This document shows positions 51,081-59,493 of a stretch of 64,000 nucleotides of DNA, piece after piece (positions within the stretch are counted from its first letter, which is position 1; every line of letters begins with the position of its first letter). The DNA lies in NCBI GenBank assembly GCA_040505895.1, contig JBEVXU010000016.1:248001-312000 (forward strand), given 5' to 3'. This stretch comes from Vondammii sp040505895. GTDB lineage: Bacteria > Pseudomonadota > Gammaproteobacteria > Chromatiales > Chromatiaceae. Under the pieces are notes generated by a model, which did not search any database, was not told the origin of the DNA, and was given only the letters and a program-made list of their open reading frames with translations. A program made the position numbers and the translations under genes.

Positions 51081-53300
51081 TCACACCCGGCGTTTGACAT
51101 CCAGTATATCCGGGAACTGCGCCATCTTGTCGATAATTCGGCTCAGCTGCTTCATATCACTGATCTCGACGGTAAAACGCATGGTTGCACGGTCAGTCTT
51201 ACGGTTAGACTGAGTGTTCACCCCGATCACATCCACCTCTTCATTGGTAAGGACAGATGAAAGGTCCCGCAACAACCCCTTACGATCACCGGCGATCACC
51301 TGAATATCCACTGGATAGGTCGTCTCTTCCTGCTGATCCGCCCACACCACAGAGGCCAGCCTACCCTGATCTTTCTCGTTAAGGTTATGGATCATTGAGC
51401 AATCCCTGCGATGCACGGTCACCCCTTTTCCCCGGGTGATGAAACCGATGATACTGTCATAAGGGACCGGTTTGCAGCAGCGCGCCATATGGGTAAGCAG
51501 ATCAGAGACGCCCTCCACCACCACTTCGCTACGCCGCTTTGCCGCCGTAGTTTTTCTGCGGCGCTGGGGCAGCTTTTGTGGTGACGGTGGCCGTTCTTCA
51601 ACCTGCGCCACCCCCATACCGGCCACCTGGATGGGAGATATATCACCCCGGCCTATGGCAGCCAGCAGATCATCGCTCTTTTTCAGATTGAACCGTTTCG
51701 CCGCCTCTTCCAGGTTCGGCTTGTGAACCCCAAGACGGGTCACCTCACGCTCCAGGCCGGTCCGTCCGGCATGGAGGTGGGCTTCGTAATCCTGCTCTTT
51801 AAACCAGTGTCGTATCCGGTTGCGCGCTCTGCCTGTCTTGATATAGCCGAGATGAGGGCTGATCCAGTCCCTGCTTGGCCCCCCTTCCTTGGTGGTCAAT
51901 ATATGGACCGTCTGCCCACTCTCCAGCGGCTGGGTCAGGGGTATGATGTGACCATTCACCTTGGCACCCCGGCATCGGTGGCCGACAGAGGTATGGATGG
52001 CGTAAGCAAAATCGATGGCGGTGGCACCTTTTGGTAACTCGACCACTCTCCCCTGAGGGGTTAGAACGTAAACTTGTTGTGCCTCAAAATCACTCTTGAG
52101 GCTATCGGCAAACTCATCACTACCACTGTCGGCGTCATCACGTAGATCGAGCCAACTGCGCATAAGGGCAATACGGCGCTCAAATTCCATATCCCCCTTA
52201 CCGACGCTCTCCTTGTAACGCCAGTGGGCAGCCACACCCAATTCAGCGTGCTCGTGCATCTTGCGGCTACGAATCTGCACCTCCAACGTCTTCTCTTCAG
52301 GACCAATTACCGCAGTATGGATGGAACGGTACATATTGGCTTTTGGTGTGGCGATATAGTCATCGAACTCACCCGGTATATGCCGCCAAAGACCGTGTAC
52401 CACACCCAATGCGGCGTAACACTCAGCAACATCGTCCACCAGCACTCGCACTGCACGCAGATCAAATATCTGGTTAATCTCGACCGACTTGCGTTGCATC
52501 TTTCTCCAGATGCTGTAGATATGCTTTGGTCTACCGGATATCTCCCCATGGATACCGATGGCGGCAAACTTCTCCTGCAGTAGATTGATCACCTCAGTGA
52601 TAAACACCTCTCGGTCGGCACGGCGACCATCAAGATTACCTGCAATTTCTTTGTAACTCTCCGGCTCCAGATAGCGTAAACAGAGGTCCTCCATCTCCCA
52701 CTTGATCTGCCAGATACCGAGACGGTTTGCCATCGGTGCATAGATCAGCTGAGTCTCTTTTGCCTCTGCCACTCTGAGAGGTCCCGGCAGATGTTTTAAA
52801 ATTCGCAGCACATGGAGGCGCTCCGCCAGTACAATCAGCACCACACGGATATCATCGGCAATGCTGAGCAGCATTCGCCGGATATTCTCAGTATGCTCGA
52901 CTTCATCACGGTGCAGGGCTTCGCTCTGCACCGTGATGATATTACCAATTCGAGCCATATCACCAACCATGCGGGCGACATCAGAACCAAATCGCCCCTC
53001 AAGACCGACGGCATCCACCTGGTCGCTAGGCAGCACATCGTGCAGTATGGCGGCCACCAGGGTCTCCCAGTCCAGCGCCATATCCTCAAGAATCTCTGCC
53101 ACCGCCAAGGCGTGGCGAAGGGTTGACTCCCCGGTCGGTTCCCTCGACTCCTGATGAACATTCAGGGCAAGACCGCAGGCAGCCGTAATCATCTCCATCT
53201 CTTCACCCGTGCGACTCGCGGCAAGGCCCTTCAGCCAGTTGCGCACATCCTGCACACCCAGTGCATCGCCTTGGGGAAGATGGGTTGTAATACTAACCAT
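51081..53300 (-). CDS. relA: (p)ppGpp synthetase RelA
   Basis: 739 residues, near E. coli RelA (744). The pseudo-hydrolase domain keeps ILHDVL but lacks the ED partner of active hydrolases, and the synthetase has EFDDYIATPKANMYRSIHT, the acidic EFDD form that marks RelA rather than SpoT (RFKD). TGS domain (YVLTPQGRVVELPKGATAID), a zinc-finger-like region with ARCCKPVPYD, and a C-terminal ACT domain (VDIQVIAGDRKGLLRDLSSV) follow. It makes (p)ppGpp on ribosomes stalled by uncharged tRNA. Single gene upstream of ndk. Confidence 0.95.
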   Translation of the reverse strand: MVSITTHLPQGDALGVQDVRNWLKGLAASRTGEEMEMITAACGLALNVHQESREPTGESTLRHALAVAEILEDMALDWETLVAAILHDVLPSDQVDAVGLEGRFGSDVARMVGDMARIGNIITVQSEALHRDEVEHTENIRRMLLSIADDIRVVLIVLAERLHVLRILKHLPGPLRVAEAKETQLIYAPMANRLGIWQIKWEMEDLCLRYLEPESYKEIAGNLDGRRADREVFITEVINLLQEKFAAIGIHGEISGRPKHIYSIWRKMQRKSVEINQIFDLRAVRVLVDDVAECYAALGVVHGLWRHIPGEFDDYIATPKANMYRSIHTAVIGPEEKTLEVQIRSRKMHEHAELGVAAHWRYKESVGKGDMEFERRIALMRSWLDLRDDADSGSDEFADSLKSDFEAQQVYVLTPQGRVVELPKGATAIDFAYAIHTSVGHRCRGAKVNGHIIPLTQPLESGQTVHILTTKEGGPSRDWISPHLGYIKTGRARNRIRHWFKEQDYEAHLHAGRTGLEREVTRLGVHKPNLEEAAKRFNLKKSDDLLAAIGRGDISPIQVAGMGVAQVEERPPSPQKLPQRRRKTTAAKRRSEVVVEGVSDLLTHMARCCKPVPYDSIIGFITRGKGVTVHRRDCSMIHNLNEKDQGRLASVVWADQQEETTYPVDIQVIAGDRKGLLRDLSSVLTNEEVDVIGVNTQSNRKTDRATMRFTVEISDMKQLSRIIDKMAQFPDILDVKRRV

Positions 53301-53306
53301 AATTGG

Positions 53307-53364
53307 AGTTGTCAGTTGTCAGTTGTCAGTTGTCAGTTGTCAGTTGTCAGTTGTCAGTTGTCAG
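53307..53364. repeat. Seven-base tandem repeat, about eight units
   Basis: AGTTGTC is repeated about eight times without interruption, 40 bases upstream of relA. A few inverted units (TGACAACTGATAAC, CTGACAACTTAAAA) lie at 53539-53572, so the two ends of the 277-base gap between relA and the DUF1015 gene are complementary. Nothing else is visible in the gap. A phase or copy-number change here could alter the relA leader. Confidence 0.85.
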
Positions 53365-53577
53365 TGATTGTGGGGGTGGGGGTGGGTACAGATAAAGCAA
53401 CCAGTAATATCAAGCTACAGCGTACTATAAAGGGAGATCATACCTACATGTCTAAAATACCGACCCATTGTGTGATACCTCACATGATCATAGCCCAAGA
53501 AAAATGCGCCGCCATCAGGCCTTCACTCTGTCTGCTTTACCTGACAACTGATAACTGCAAACTGACAACTTAAAACT

Positions 53578-54816
53578 CTACAACTCGTGACTAACCAGGC
53601 CGTCAGCCAGTTTCGGCTCGAACCAAGTCGACTTGGGGGGCATCACCTCATCATCGTCGGCCACCGCCATCAAAGCCTCCATAGAGGTGGGATAAAGAGA
53701 AAATGCGACCGCCATCTCACCGCTATCAACACGTTTAGACAAGCCTTCCAGGCCCCGAATACCACCAATAAAGTCGATACGGTTGTCACGCCGGGGATCA
53801 CTGATACCCAATAGAGGATCGATCAGTTCTGCCGTAAGCAGGCTAATGTCGAGGCTGGCGACTGGATCGTCAGTGGGAATTTTCTGTGGATCAATGCACA
53901 ACCGATACCACTGGTCGGTAAGGTACATGCCAAACTCACCCGGACCCGTCGGCTTCACCGGCTGATCACTGGCGGTAACCTCAAAGCGCTCACTAACAGC
54001 TTCGATAAATACCGAACGCTCATGGCCATTGAGATCCCTGATCACACGGTTGTAATCGAGAATCTGCATCTGATTATGGGGAAAGATAACCGAGAGAAAG
54101 TAATTATAGGCCTCTTCTCCATTGTGGTCCGGATTTGCCGCCTTTCGGTCGGCGGTAACCCGTGAAGCGGCAGCGGAGCGATGATGCCCATCCGCCACGT
54201 AGAGCGCCGGCATAGCGTCAAACAGAACGGTCAACCGTGCCACCCGCTCGGCATCATCAACTACCCACACTTCGTGCCGCACTCCATCTTCCGCAGTGAC
54301 ATCCATCGCAGGAGCGGCGGATGTAGCATCGGCGAGTATCCGGTCCACCTCAGCCTCACTCGGATAGACCAAAAACACCGGACCAGTCTGGGCATTCAAA
54401 ACATCGATCTGACGTACCCGATCATCCTCTTTCATTGGGCGGGTAAACTCATGCTTTTTTATCCGTCCCTGATCATAGGCCTCAACGGAGGCGGCAGCGA
54501 CTAAACCGGTCTGGCGATGACTACCCATGGTCAAACGGTAGACATAGAAGCTGGGTAGCGCGTCTTGAACCAACACCTCTTCCGCCTTCATTCGCTGTAG
54601 GTTTTCAGCCGCTTTGGCATAGACGTCAGCCGCATAGGGATCCGTACCCGGAGGTAGATCCACCTCCGCTCTCGATACATGGAGAAAGCTCCATGGCTTT
54701 CCCCCTACCATTATACGTGCCTCATCAGCACTCATAACATCGTAGGGGGGAGCCGCCACATCTGCGGTATAGCCGGGTGCGGGTCTTAAACCCCTGAATG
54801 CTTTTACTAATGACAT
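53578..54816 (-). CDS. DUF1015 family protein
   Basis: 412 residues. Starts SLVKAFRGLRPAPGYTADVA, with the APPYDV motif and ALYVADGHHRSAAASRV in the middle, the defining features of DUF1015. The DGHHR stretch looks like a metal or phosphate site, and members have been linked to serine kinase or carbohydrate-type reactions, but the function here is not known. It has no signal peptide. Divergent from the ferredoxin-like gene, with 130 bases between starts. Confidence 0.87.
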   Translation of the reverse strand: MSLVKAFRGLRPAPGYTADVAAPPYDVMSADEARIMVGGKPWSFLHVSRAEVDLPPGTDPYAADVYAKAAENLQRMKAEEVLVQDALPSFYVYRLTMGSHRQTGLVAAASVEAYDQGRIKKHEFTRPMKEDDRVRQIDVLNAQTGPVFLVYPSEAEVDRILADATSAAPAMDVTAEDGVRHEVWVVDDAERVARLTVLFDAMPALYVADGHHRSAAASRVTADRKAANPDHNGEEAYNYFLSVIFPHNQMQILDYNRVIRDLNGHERSVFIEAVSERFEVTASDQPVKPTGPGEFGMYLTDQWYRLCIDPQKIPTDDPVASLDISLLTAELIDPLLGISDPRRDNRIDFIGGIRGLEGLSKRVDSGEMAVAFSLYPTSMEALMAVADDDEVMPPKSTWFEPKLADGLVSHEL

Positions 54817-54946
54817 TTGTATAAACCTTAGTTGATTGCGTGAAAACCGAACCGAAGCATTGTTTCAGATGGCGGCGACCATGTCCAAAGCCTGGCTGCA
54901 GCAACTTGTCGTATACTGCTTTAAGCGCCCCGGGTGGATGTGAAAA

Positions 54947-55666
54947 ATGGATACCAAACTTATGCAACAGGAGAAACTGCTCAAAAAACTGCAGCTACAG
55001 GCCGAACCATACGGTTTGGTCTTGCGCGGCGGATTTACGGTGATAGCAGAGGATCAGGTACCCTCTCTATCCCCCCTGCGTCCTACTGTCTCATTGGTTC
55101 TGTTTGGTAATGCCGGATCTTCCATCTGGCCGGCCTTCAGTCGCTCCCCGGAGTACCTGGATGGCAAACTCGATCCCCTCGACCGCTGGAGCAGGCGGAT
55201 CGGAGAGTCAATGGCTAAACAGTTCGACGGCCTGGCACTCTACCCCTTCGACGGCCCACCCTTCCATTCATTTTTAACTTGGGCGGAGAAGGGAGAACCA
55301 ACGACCACCTCCCCGTTGCTGATAAAGATTCATCCGAAATACGGTCTATGGCACGCCTACCGCTTTGCATTGGCACTCGCTGAGCCACTCTACAATTTGG
55401 CTCCTCCCAAAATCACTGTAGCACCCTGCGACAACTGCATCACCCAACCCTGTCTGCAGGAGTGTCCGGTTGGGGCTTTTACCGACCACCGCTACCTTAG
55501 TGACCGTTGTGTCAGATACCTGATAGAAGAGGCCGACTCAGAATGCCTGTATAGAGGCTGCCTGGCCCGCCTTGCCTGCCCGGAAGGTCAATCATTCCGC
55601 TACCGGCCTGAGCATGCACGCTTTCATATGCGGGCGTTTGTCGAGTCGCAACAGAGGAAAAAATAA
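54947..55666 (+). CDS. 4Fe-4S protein related to the ferredoxin part of epoxyqueuosine reductase
   Basis: 239 residues, soluble. The N-terminal half has no known motif (VSLVLFGNAGSSIWPAFSRS is the best-conserved stretch). The C-terminal half carries CDNCITQPCLQECP (about 164-177), a ferredoxin-like cysteine pattern, and further Cys in SDRCVRYL and GCLARLACPEGQ, enough for one or two [4Fe-4S] clusters. The spacing resembles that of QueG and reductive-dehalogenase-type ferredoxin domains, without their cobalamin part. Function unknown; probably an electron carrier or a cluster-dependent enzyme. Confidence 0.75.
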   Translation: MDTKLMQQEKLLKKLQLQAEPYGLVLRGGFTVIAEDQVPSLSPLRPTVSLVLFGNAGSSIWPAFSRSPEYLDGKLDPLDRWSRRIGESMAKQFDGLALYPFDGPPFHSFLTWAEKGEPTTTSPLLIKIHPKYGLWHAYRFALALAEPLYNLAPPKITVAPCDNCITQPCLQECPVGAFTDHRYLSDRCVRYLIEEADSECLYRGCLARLACPEGQSFRYRPEHARFHMRAFVESQQRKK

Positions 55667-55761
55667 CCACTCAGCAAACACGCCGGCAGTATTGACGCCT
55701 ATAAGCTACAGCTTTATAATTGTTCGGTTAACTATCGACAATTTATTTAGCGGTAACGGGC

Positions 55762-56109
55762 ATGGCATCGTCAGTAAAGATTACAGGGTACTCAAAAACC
55801 AACGGAGAAATTCTCATAGAGATGGAGCCTCAATGGTGGAACGCGAAAGAGCTGAAGCGTGATGAACGCTTTATAGAGTCAAGCAAGAGAGGCTTCTATA
55901 ACGACTACGACGCAGATTTATCTCTGGACGAGACCAAAGAACTTTACGATAGGTACAAGGGTAATGTAACCACTATGCAGAAGCTACTCTGCCTTAAATT
56001 GTGGCACCTCTCCCTACCATGCAAAAAACTGTACGATGCCCTATTTACTCCCTCACAAAAGTTTTCACACTTCCGCGTGAATATCACCGAATGGGAATCT
56101 GGACTCTAA
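55762..56109 (+). CDS. Hypothetical protein, 115 aa
   Basis: Not recognised. A soluble protein with an acidic middle (DYDADLSLDETKELYDRYKG) and a helical second half with two cysteines (LLCLKLWHLSLPCKKLYD). Weak RBS (TAACGGGC). The gene is followed by a strong terminator that it shares with the convergent aldolase gene. A short, A+T-leaning gene; could be a recent acquisition. Confidence 0.6.
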   Translation: MASSVKITGYSKTNGEILIEMEPQWWNAKELKRDERFIESSKRGFYNDYDADLSLDETKELYDRYKGNVTTMQKLLCLKLWHLSLPCKKLYDALFTPSQKFSHFRVNITEWESGL

Positions 56110-56157
56110 ATCGAGTAAACTCTGGTTTAACCTAGAATCCAGCCAAAATCACCCACT

Positions 56158-56205
56158 AAAACCAAGAAGGGCAAGTACGATTTTCATACCTGCCCTTCTT
56201 GGTTT
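56158..56205. terminator. Bidirectional Rho-independent terminator
   Basis: A 15-pair perfect stem (AAACCAAGAAGGGCA / TGCCCTTCTTGGTTT) with an 18-base loop, placed between two convergent genes. A/T tracts on both sides make it usable in either direction. Confidence 0.88.
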
Positions 56206-56277
56206 ATAGGAACTCACCAATAGAGATCAATCAGGAAACAGACACTCCTTGAAGCAGGTCAATCAACTCCCTCTGCA

Positions 56278-57249
56278 TCAAGTCAGTGTATCCTCATCCA
56301 TCCTGGTAGATGAGAGATAAAATTCATGACAAAGGTCTTTGATCTCATTATCGCTTCTGCATTTCATAGCAGCACGAGGATGCTGATTAAGGTGACCGCT
56401 GATACCATAGATATCATTGAAACCCCACTCAATCTCACTCCTCAGAGGAACGAGATGCTCCTGAATCGTTTTATAAACAGGACGTACATCAAACTTCGGA
56501 TTTTTGAGGAAGTTCAATAGTAGTTCCAGGTTACAGTTGCCGGCACCACGACCAATCCCATTGATAGTGGCATCAAGCATGTTTACGCCATCGATAATTG
56601 CCTGCTGGGTATTTGAAAAGGCCAACTGCTGGTTATTATGGGCGTGAAAACCCAACTCTTTGTTAGGTGCGTATTTCTTGTACAGATTTAGATAATCGGT
56701 AACCTGTTCAGAGTAGAAGGCACCATAGCTGTCCACCAGATAGAGATAATCTACCTCATCAATCTCATTAATCTGTGACAGCCCCTCGATCAGGTCAGTG
56801 CGGATGGATGCAGAGGGCGCCATGATATTGATTGTGGTGAGATAGCCCAGGTCCTTGGAGCGTTTGGCAAAATCGATTCCCTTATCGATATCCGCCACAT
56901 AACAGGCTGTACGAATCATGTCAGCCGGCGCTTGGTCCGCGGGTTTCAAGGTAGAAAAATCGACTCGGCCAACATCAAACATCACTGCAACCAGAGGCCG
57001 TTGCTCACTCTCATGGGAGTCGATCACCCTCTTCAGGTCATCGTCATCACAGAAATTCCACTTCCCGTATTTTTCACGGGTGTACTCATCACTTTCAGTT
57101 AGCTTCTTTCCCAGCTCAACCACATCCACACCTGAGTCACAGGCGGCGCGGTAAACAGCCTTCACAAAGTCGTCCTTAAACTGGTAGTTGTTGATCAACC
57201 CGCCATCCCTGATGGTGCAGTCCAGAACTTTGATCTCTTCGCGATACAT
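56278..57249 (-). CDS. DRE-TIM metallolyase family aldolase
   Basis: 323 residues. HMGL-like TIM barrel starting LDCTIRDGGL, with the divalent-metal Asp in RDGG, and the two-His metal motif FHAHNN at about 200; GIGRGAGNCNLE follows as in family members. The set includes 4-hydroxy-2-oxovalerate aldolase, HMG-CoA lyase and re-citrate synthase types; this member is closest in style to the aldolases that split 4-hydroxy-2-oxo acids, but the substrate is not clear. The C-terminal part (FNDIYGISGHLNQHPRAAMK) recalls uncharacterised aldolases linked to polysaccharide clusters. Single gene. Confidence 0.83.
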   Translation of the reverse strand: MYREEIKVLDCTIRDGGLINNYQFKDDFVKAVYRAACDSGVDVVELGKKLTESDEYTREKYGKWNFCDDDDLKRVIDSHESEQRPLVAVMFDVGRVDFSTLKPADQAPADMIRTACYVADIDKGIDFAKRSKDLGYLTTINIMAPSASIRTDLIEGLSQINEIDEVDYLYLVDSYGAFYSEQVTDYLNLYKKYAPNKELGFHAHNNQQLAFSNTQQAIIDGVNMLDATINGIGRGAGNCNLELLLNFLKNPKFDVRPVYKTIQEHLVPLRSEIEWGFNDIYGISGHLNQHPRAAMKCRSDNEIKDLCHEFYLSSTRMDEDTLT

Positions 57250-57540
57250 CTAACTAACCCCTAGCAACAGAAAAATAACGGAAAGTCTATCACAATCCAC
57301 CTGGGAACCCCTGATCAATTCGTCACTTCATATCTCGTATTCACAAGAACAGTGGCAGTATTCTGAACGCCTCCCAAGAGAGTGCTAACCCGCACGGTTT
57401 TTTCCTGCTTCCAGACTCTCTAAATCACTATCCACCTTGCTCAGCACTTATCAAAAGACTCTCAAATAAAGTTGAGGGATGGTACCGGCTATTTGTTTCT
57501 TCATATCAAAGATAAGTCAGTCGAAAAAAACATCTACCTT

Positions 57541-57568
57541 TTGGCACTACTTATTGCGCCAAATTGGC
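57541..57568. promoter_or_regulatory. Possible upstream activator site (GCCAA/TTGGC dyads)
   Basis: TTGGC at 57541-57545, then GCCAAATTGGC at 57558-57568, a perfect dyad around one A. It lies about 260 bases upstream of the sigma-54 promoter, a usual distance for an enhancer-binding protein. Confidence 0.35.
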
Positions 57569-57827
57569 ATAAATATATTCTTTATTAAAACAACAACGTA
57601 CTCACTTTACCCAAAACAAACATGCCAATATGTCACGTTTAATGCCATCAGTAGGCGCAGAAAAATGCTTTCAAAATTTAATATATTTCCATTTAAATGT
57701 GACTTTTGAGGATTTATGTTGCGGTATTCCTCGATACTCATCCCATGTATATGGCTGCTAAGATGCATTAACCTTGCAATGTGTAGAGTCACTATATTTC
57801 AGACTGATGAAAAAAATCAAAAATCAG

Positions 57828-57843
57828 TGGCACATCAATTGCT
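57828..57843 (+). promoter_or_regulatory. Sigma-54 (-24/-12) promoter of the redox operon
   Basis: TGGCAC-ATCAA-TTGCT matches the TGGCAC-N5-TTGC(A/T) consensus at every key base, with correct spacing between GG and GC. The transcript would start near 57855, about 170 bases before the first gene. Expression would depend on an enhancer-binding activator, none of which is in the window. Confidence 0.65.
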
Positions 57844-58028
57844 ATATTTTTCCAGAATATTATTTTGTTCACCCGGGTTGAGCACCACAATTTTTAAGGA
57901 AAACTGATAAAAAACGGGTACTCCACCTTAGCAGTAAGACTCGAAAAAATTCAACAATCCACCCTGGGTCCGATGGATGGACCTAGTGCATCCATGAGAC
58001 AGGACCACCGATAAGGAGGGTTTACAGT

Positions 58029-58361
58029 ATGTTGAAGCGATCGATAGCGGCAATCCGGAGAAACTTATTTTCTCGGCAAAGCGACCAAGATCCACAAGCG
58101 TCGCAAGACAACGATGTCTGTGCCACAAGACGGAGCTTTTTCAAGCGAGCAGCCGTTGGTGCGGTTTCTATTACAGGTACCGCAGGAGTTGCAAAGGCGG
58201 TCGTTGATTCAATGCCACGCCCCAATCTGCAGGATAAGTATGCGACGGATGGTCTCGCCGGAGAAGAAGAACTCAAGAATCGGGACTATGTACTGATGTC
58301 CGAGCAAGAGAAGGCGGACATGGTGGAATCTTTCATTAGTAACCACTCTACACAGGCATGA
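58029..58361 (+). CDS. Small Tat-motif protein, first gene of the redox operon
   Basis: 110 residues. A long n-region of about 32 residues precedes TRRSFFKRA (33-41), the Tat twin-arginine motif, followed by a hydrophobic stretch (AVGAVSITGTAGVAKAV). A short mature part (about 62-110) contains DYVLMSEQEK at 86-95, which parallels NYRLMTEEEK at 59-68 in the ferredoxin encoded next. It has no cluster or heme motif. It resembles the small Tat-target proteins found next to formate dehydrogenase genes. I infer a small subunit or a Tat-guiding partner that anchors or escorts the ferredoxin. ATG 58029 is preceded by AAGGAGGG. The next gene begins 90 bases downstream. Confidence 0.82.
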   Translation: MLKRSIAAIRRNLFSRQSDQDPQASQDNDVCATRRSFFKRAAVGAVSITGTAGVAKAVVDSMPRPNLQDKYATDGLAGEEELKNRDYVLMSEQEKADMVESFISNHSTQA

Positions 58362-58451
58362 CGGCCTCGAATAACATCCTGAGATTTATCTCTCAAATTA
58401 TCTTTCTACCGTTCAGTTTCACTCGATTTCAGATCGATCTGGGGGTAACTC

Positions 58452-59483
58452 ATGTCTAAAGAAGACAACAAAGAGAATGGTGCTCAAAGCGTCTCCCGTC
58501 GCGATTTTTTGCGTAAGGCGGGGACCTACAGTGCAGCATCACTCTCTGGGGCTGCCATGCTCCTGTCCAATCCAAAACCGGCTCAGGCGACGACAAACGT
58601 CGAATGGGCAGAGCATTTTCAGAAAAACTACCGTCTGATGACGGAAGAGGAGAAGCAGGAGGCGCTAGACCGACTTGAGAAGCGCTACTCCGAGGAGTTC
58701 GGCAAAGAGGTCACAGTCGACGGCTCACCCGCAATGGACGGCGTCCTCTTCGGCTACGCACTCAATATCCAGAAATGTATTGGCTGCCGGCGCTGCGCAA
58801 AAGCGTGTGTTGCCGAAAACAATCAGTCCCGGGGTGATGAACAGCAGATTGAATGGATTCGTGTCCTCCGTCTGGAGAAAGGTCAGTTCTCCGCAGAAGA
58901 CAGGGATCACGCCGGCTACCCGGGAGACTATGGCATTCAGGTAGGCGGCAATGCCTACAAGCCCGCAGGTGTGGTGCTGGAGGGTCAGCACTACTACGAA
59001 GCCGAGCAGGTACCGGAGAAAGATGCTTTCTACATGCCCATGCAGTGCATGCAGTGTGAAAAGCCCCCTTGCGTCAAGGTCTGCCCGGTACAAACCACCT
59101 ATCGTGATCCCGACGGTATCGTCGTTATCGATTACAACTGGTGTATCGGCTGTCGCATGTGCATTGGTGCCTGCCCCTACTGGGCACGCCGTTTCAACTG
59201 GGGTGAGCCGAGTCTTCCGGCCGAAGAGATGAACCCAGCGACACACTACCTGGGTAACCGGCCACGCATGAAAGGTGTCGCTGAAAAGTGCACTTTCTGT
59301 GTGCAGCGCACTAGAAAGGGCCGCTGGACCGCCTGTGTTGAAGTCTGCCCGGTAGGCGCACGCAAACTTGGCAACCTGCTGGATCCGGAGAGTGACGTTC
59401 GCAAGGTATTGGAGACGAAAAAAGTCTTCCGCCTGAGAGCCGATCTCAATACCTATCCCAAGTTTTTCTACTTCATGGACTAA
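58452..59483 (+). CDS. Tat-exported ferredoxin with four [4Fe-4S] motifs (DsrO/NrfC/DmsB type)
   Basis: 343 residues. Tat signal SRRDFLRKAG (15-24) and a hydrophobic region to AQA. Four cysteine sets hold four [4Fe-4S] clusters: Cys109/112/115/119, 199/202/207/211, 231/234/237/241 and 280/283/295/299, the last with the longer insert seen in DmsB-like proteins. It should lie on the periplasmic side and pass electrons between the NrfD-type membrane subunit and a partner. The nearest known relatives by layout are DsrO of the Dsr complex and the NrfC/PsrB/HybA group. It is followed by the NrfD gene after ten bases. Confidence 0.93.
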   Translation: MSKEDNKENGAQSVSRRDFLRKAGTYSAASLSGAAMLLSNPKPAQATTNVEWAEHFQKNYRLMTEEEKQEALDRLEKRYSEEFGKEVTVDGSPAMDGVLFGYALNIQKCIGCRRCAKACVAENNQSRGDEQQIEWIRVLRLEKGQFSAEDRDHAGYPGDYGIQVGGNAYKPAGVVLEGQHYYEAEQVPEKDAFYMPMQCMQCEKPPCVKVCPVQTTYRDPDGIVVIDYNWCIGCRMCIGACPYWARRFNWGEPSLPAEEMNPATHYLGNRPRMKGVAEKCTFCVQRTRKGRWTACVEVCPVGARKLGNLLDPESDVRKVLETKKVFRLRADLNTYPKFFYFMD

Positions 59484-59493
59484 GGGGTATACC

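Larger units (their letters stand above)
57250..58028. other. A+T-rich leader region of the redox operon
   Basis: About 780 bases with no convincing gene; short frames at 57479-57709 and 57716-57907 have no RBS and no family features. The region carries a near-consensus sigma-54 promoter (57828-57843), GCCAA/TTGGC dyads near 57541-57568 and a strong RBS (AAGGAGGG) at 58013-58020. Confidence 0.6.

Noticed and set aside
53307..53364. CRISPR array
   Set aside because: Units are only seven bases long with no spacers; it is a simple tandem repeat. No CRISPR array or cas gene was seen in the window.
57716..57907. 63-codon frame upstream of the Tat protein
   Set aside because: No RBS, A+T-rich, spans the sigma-54 promoter; no sign of a conserved peptide.
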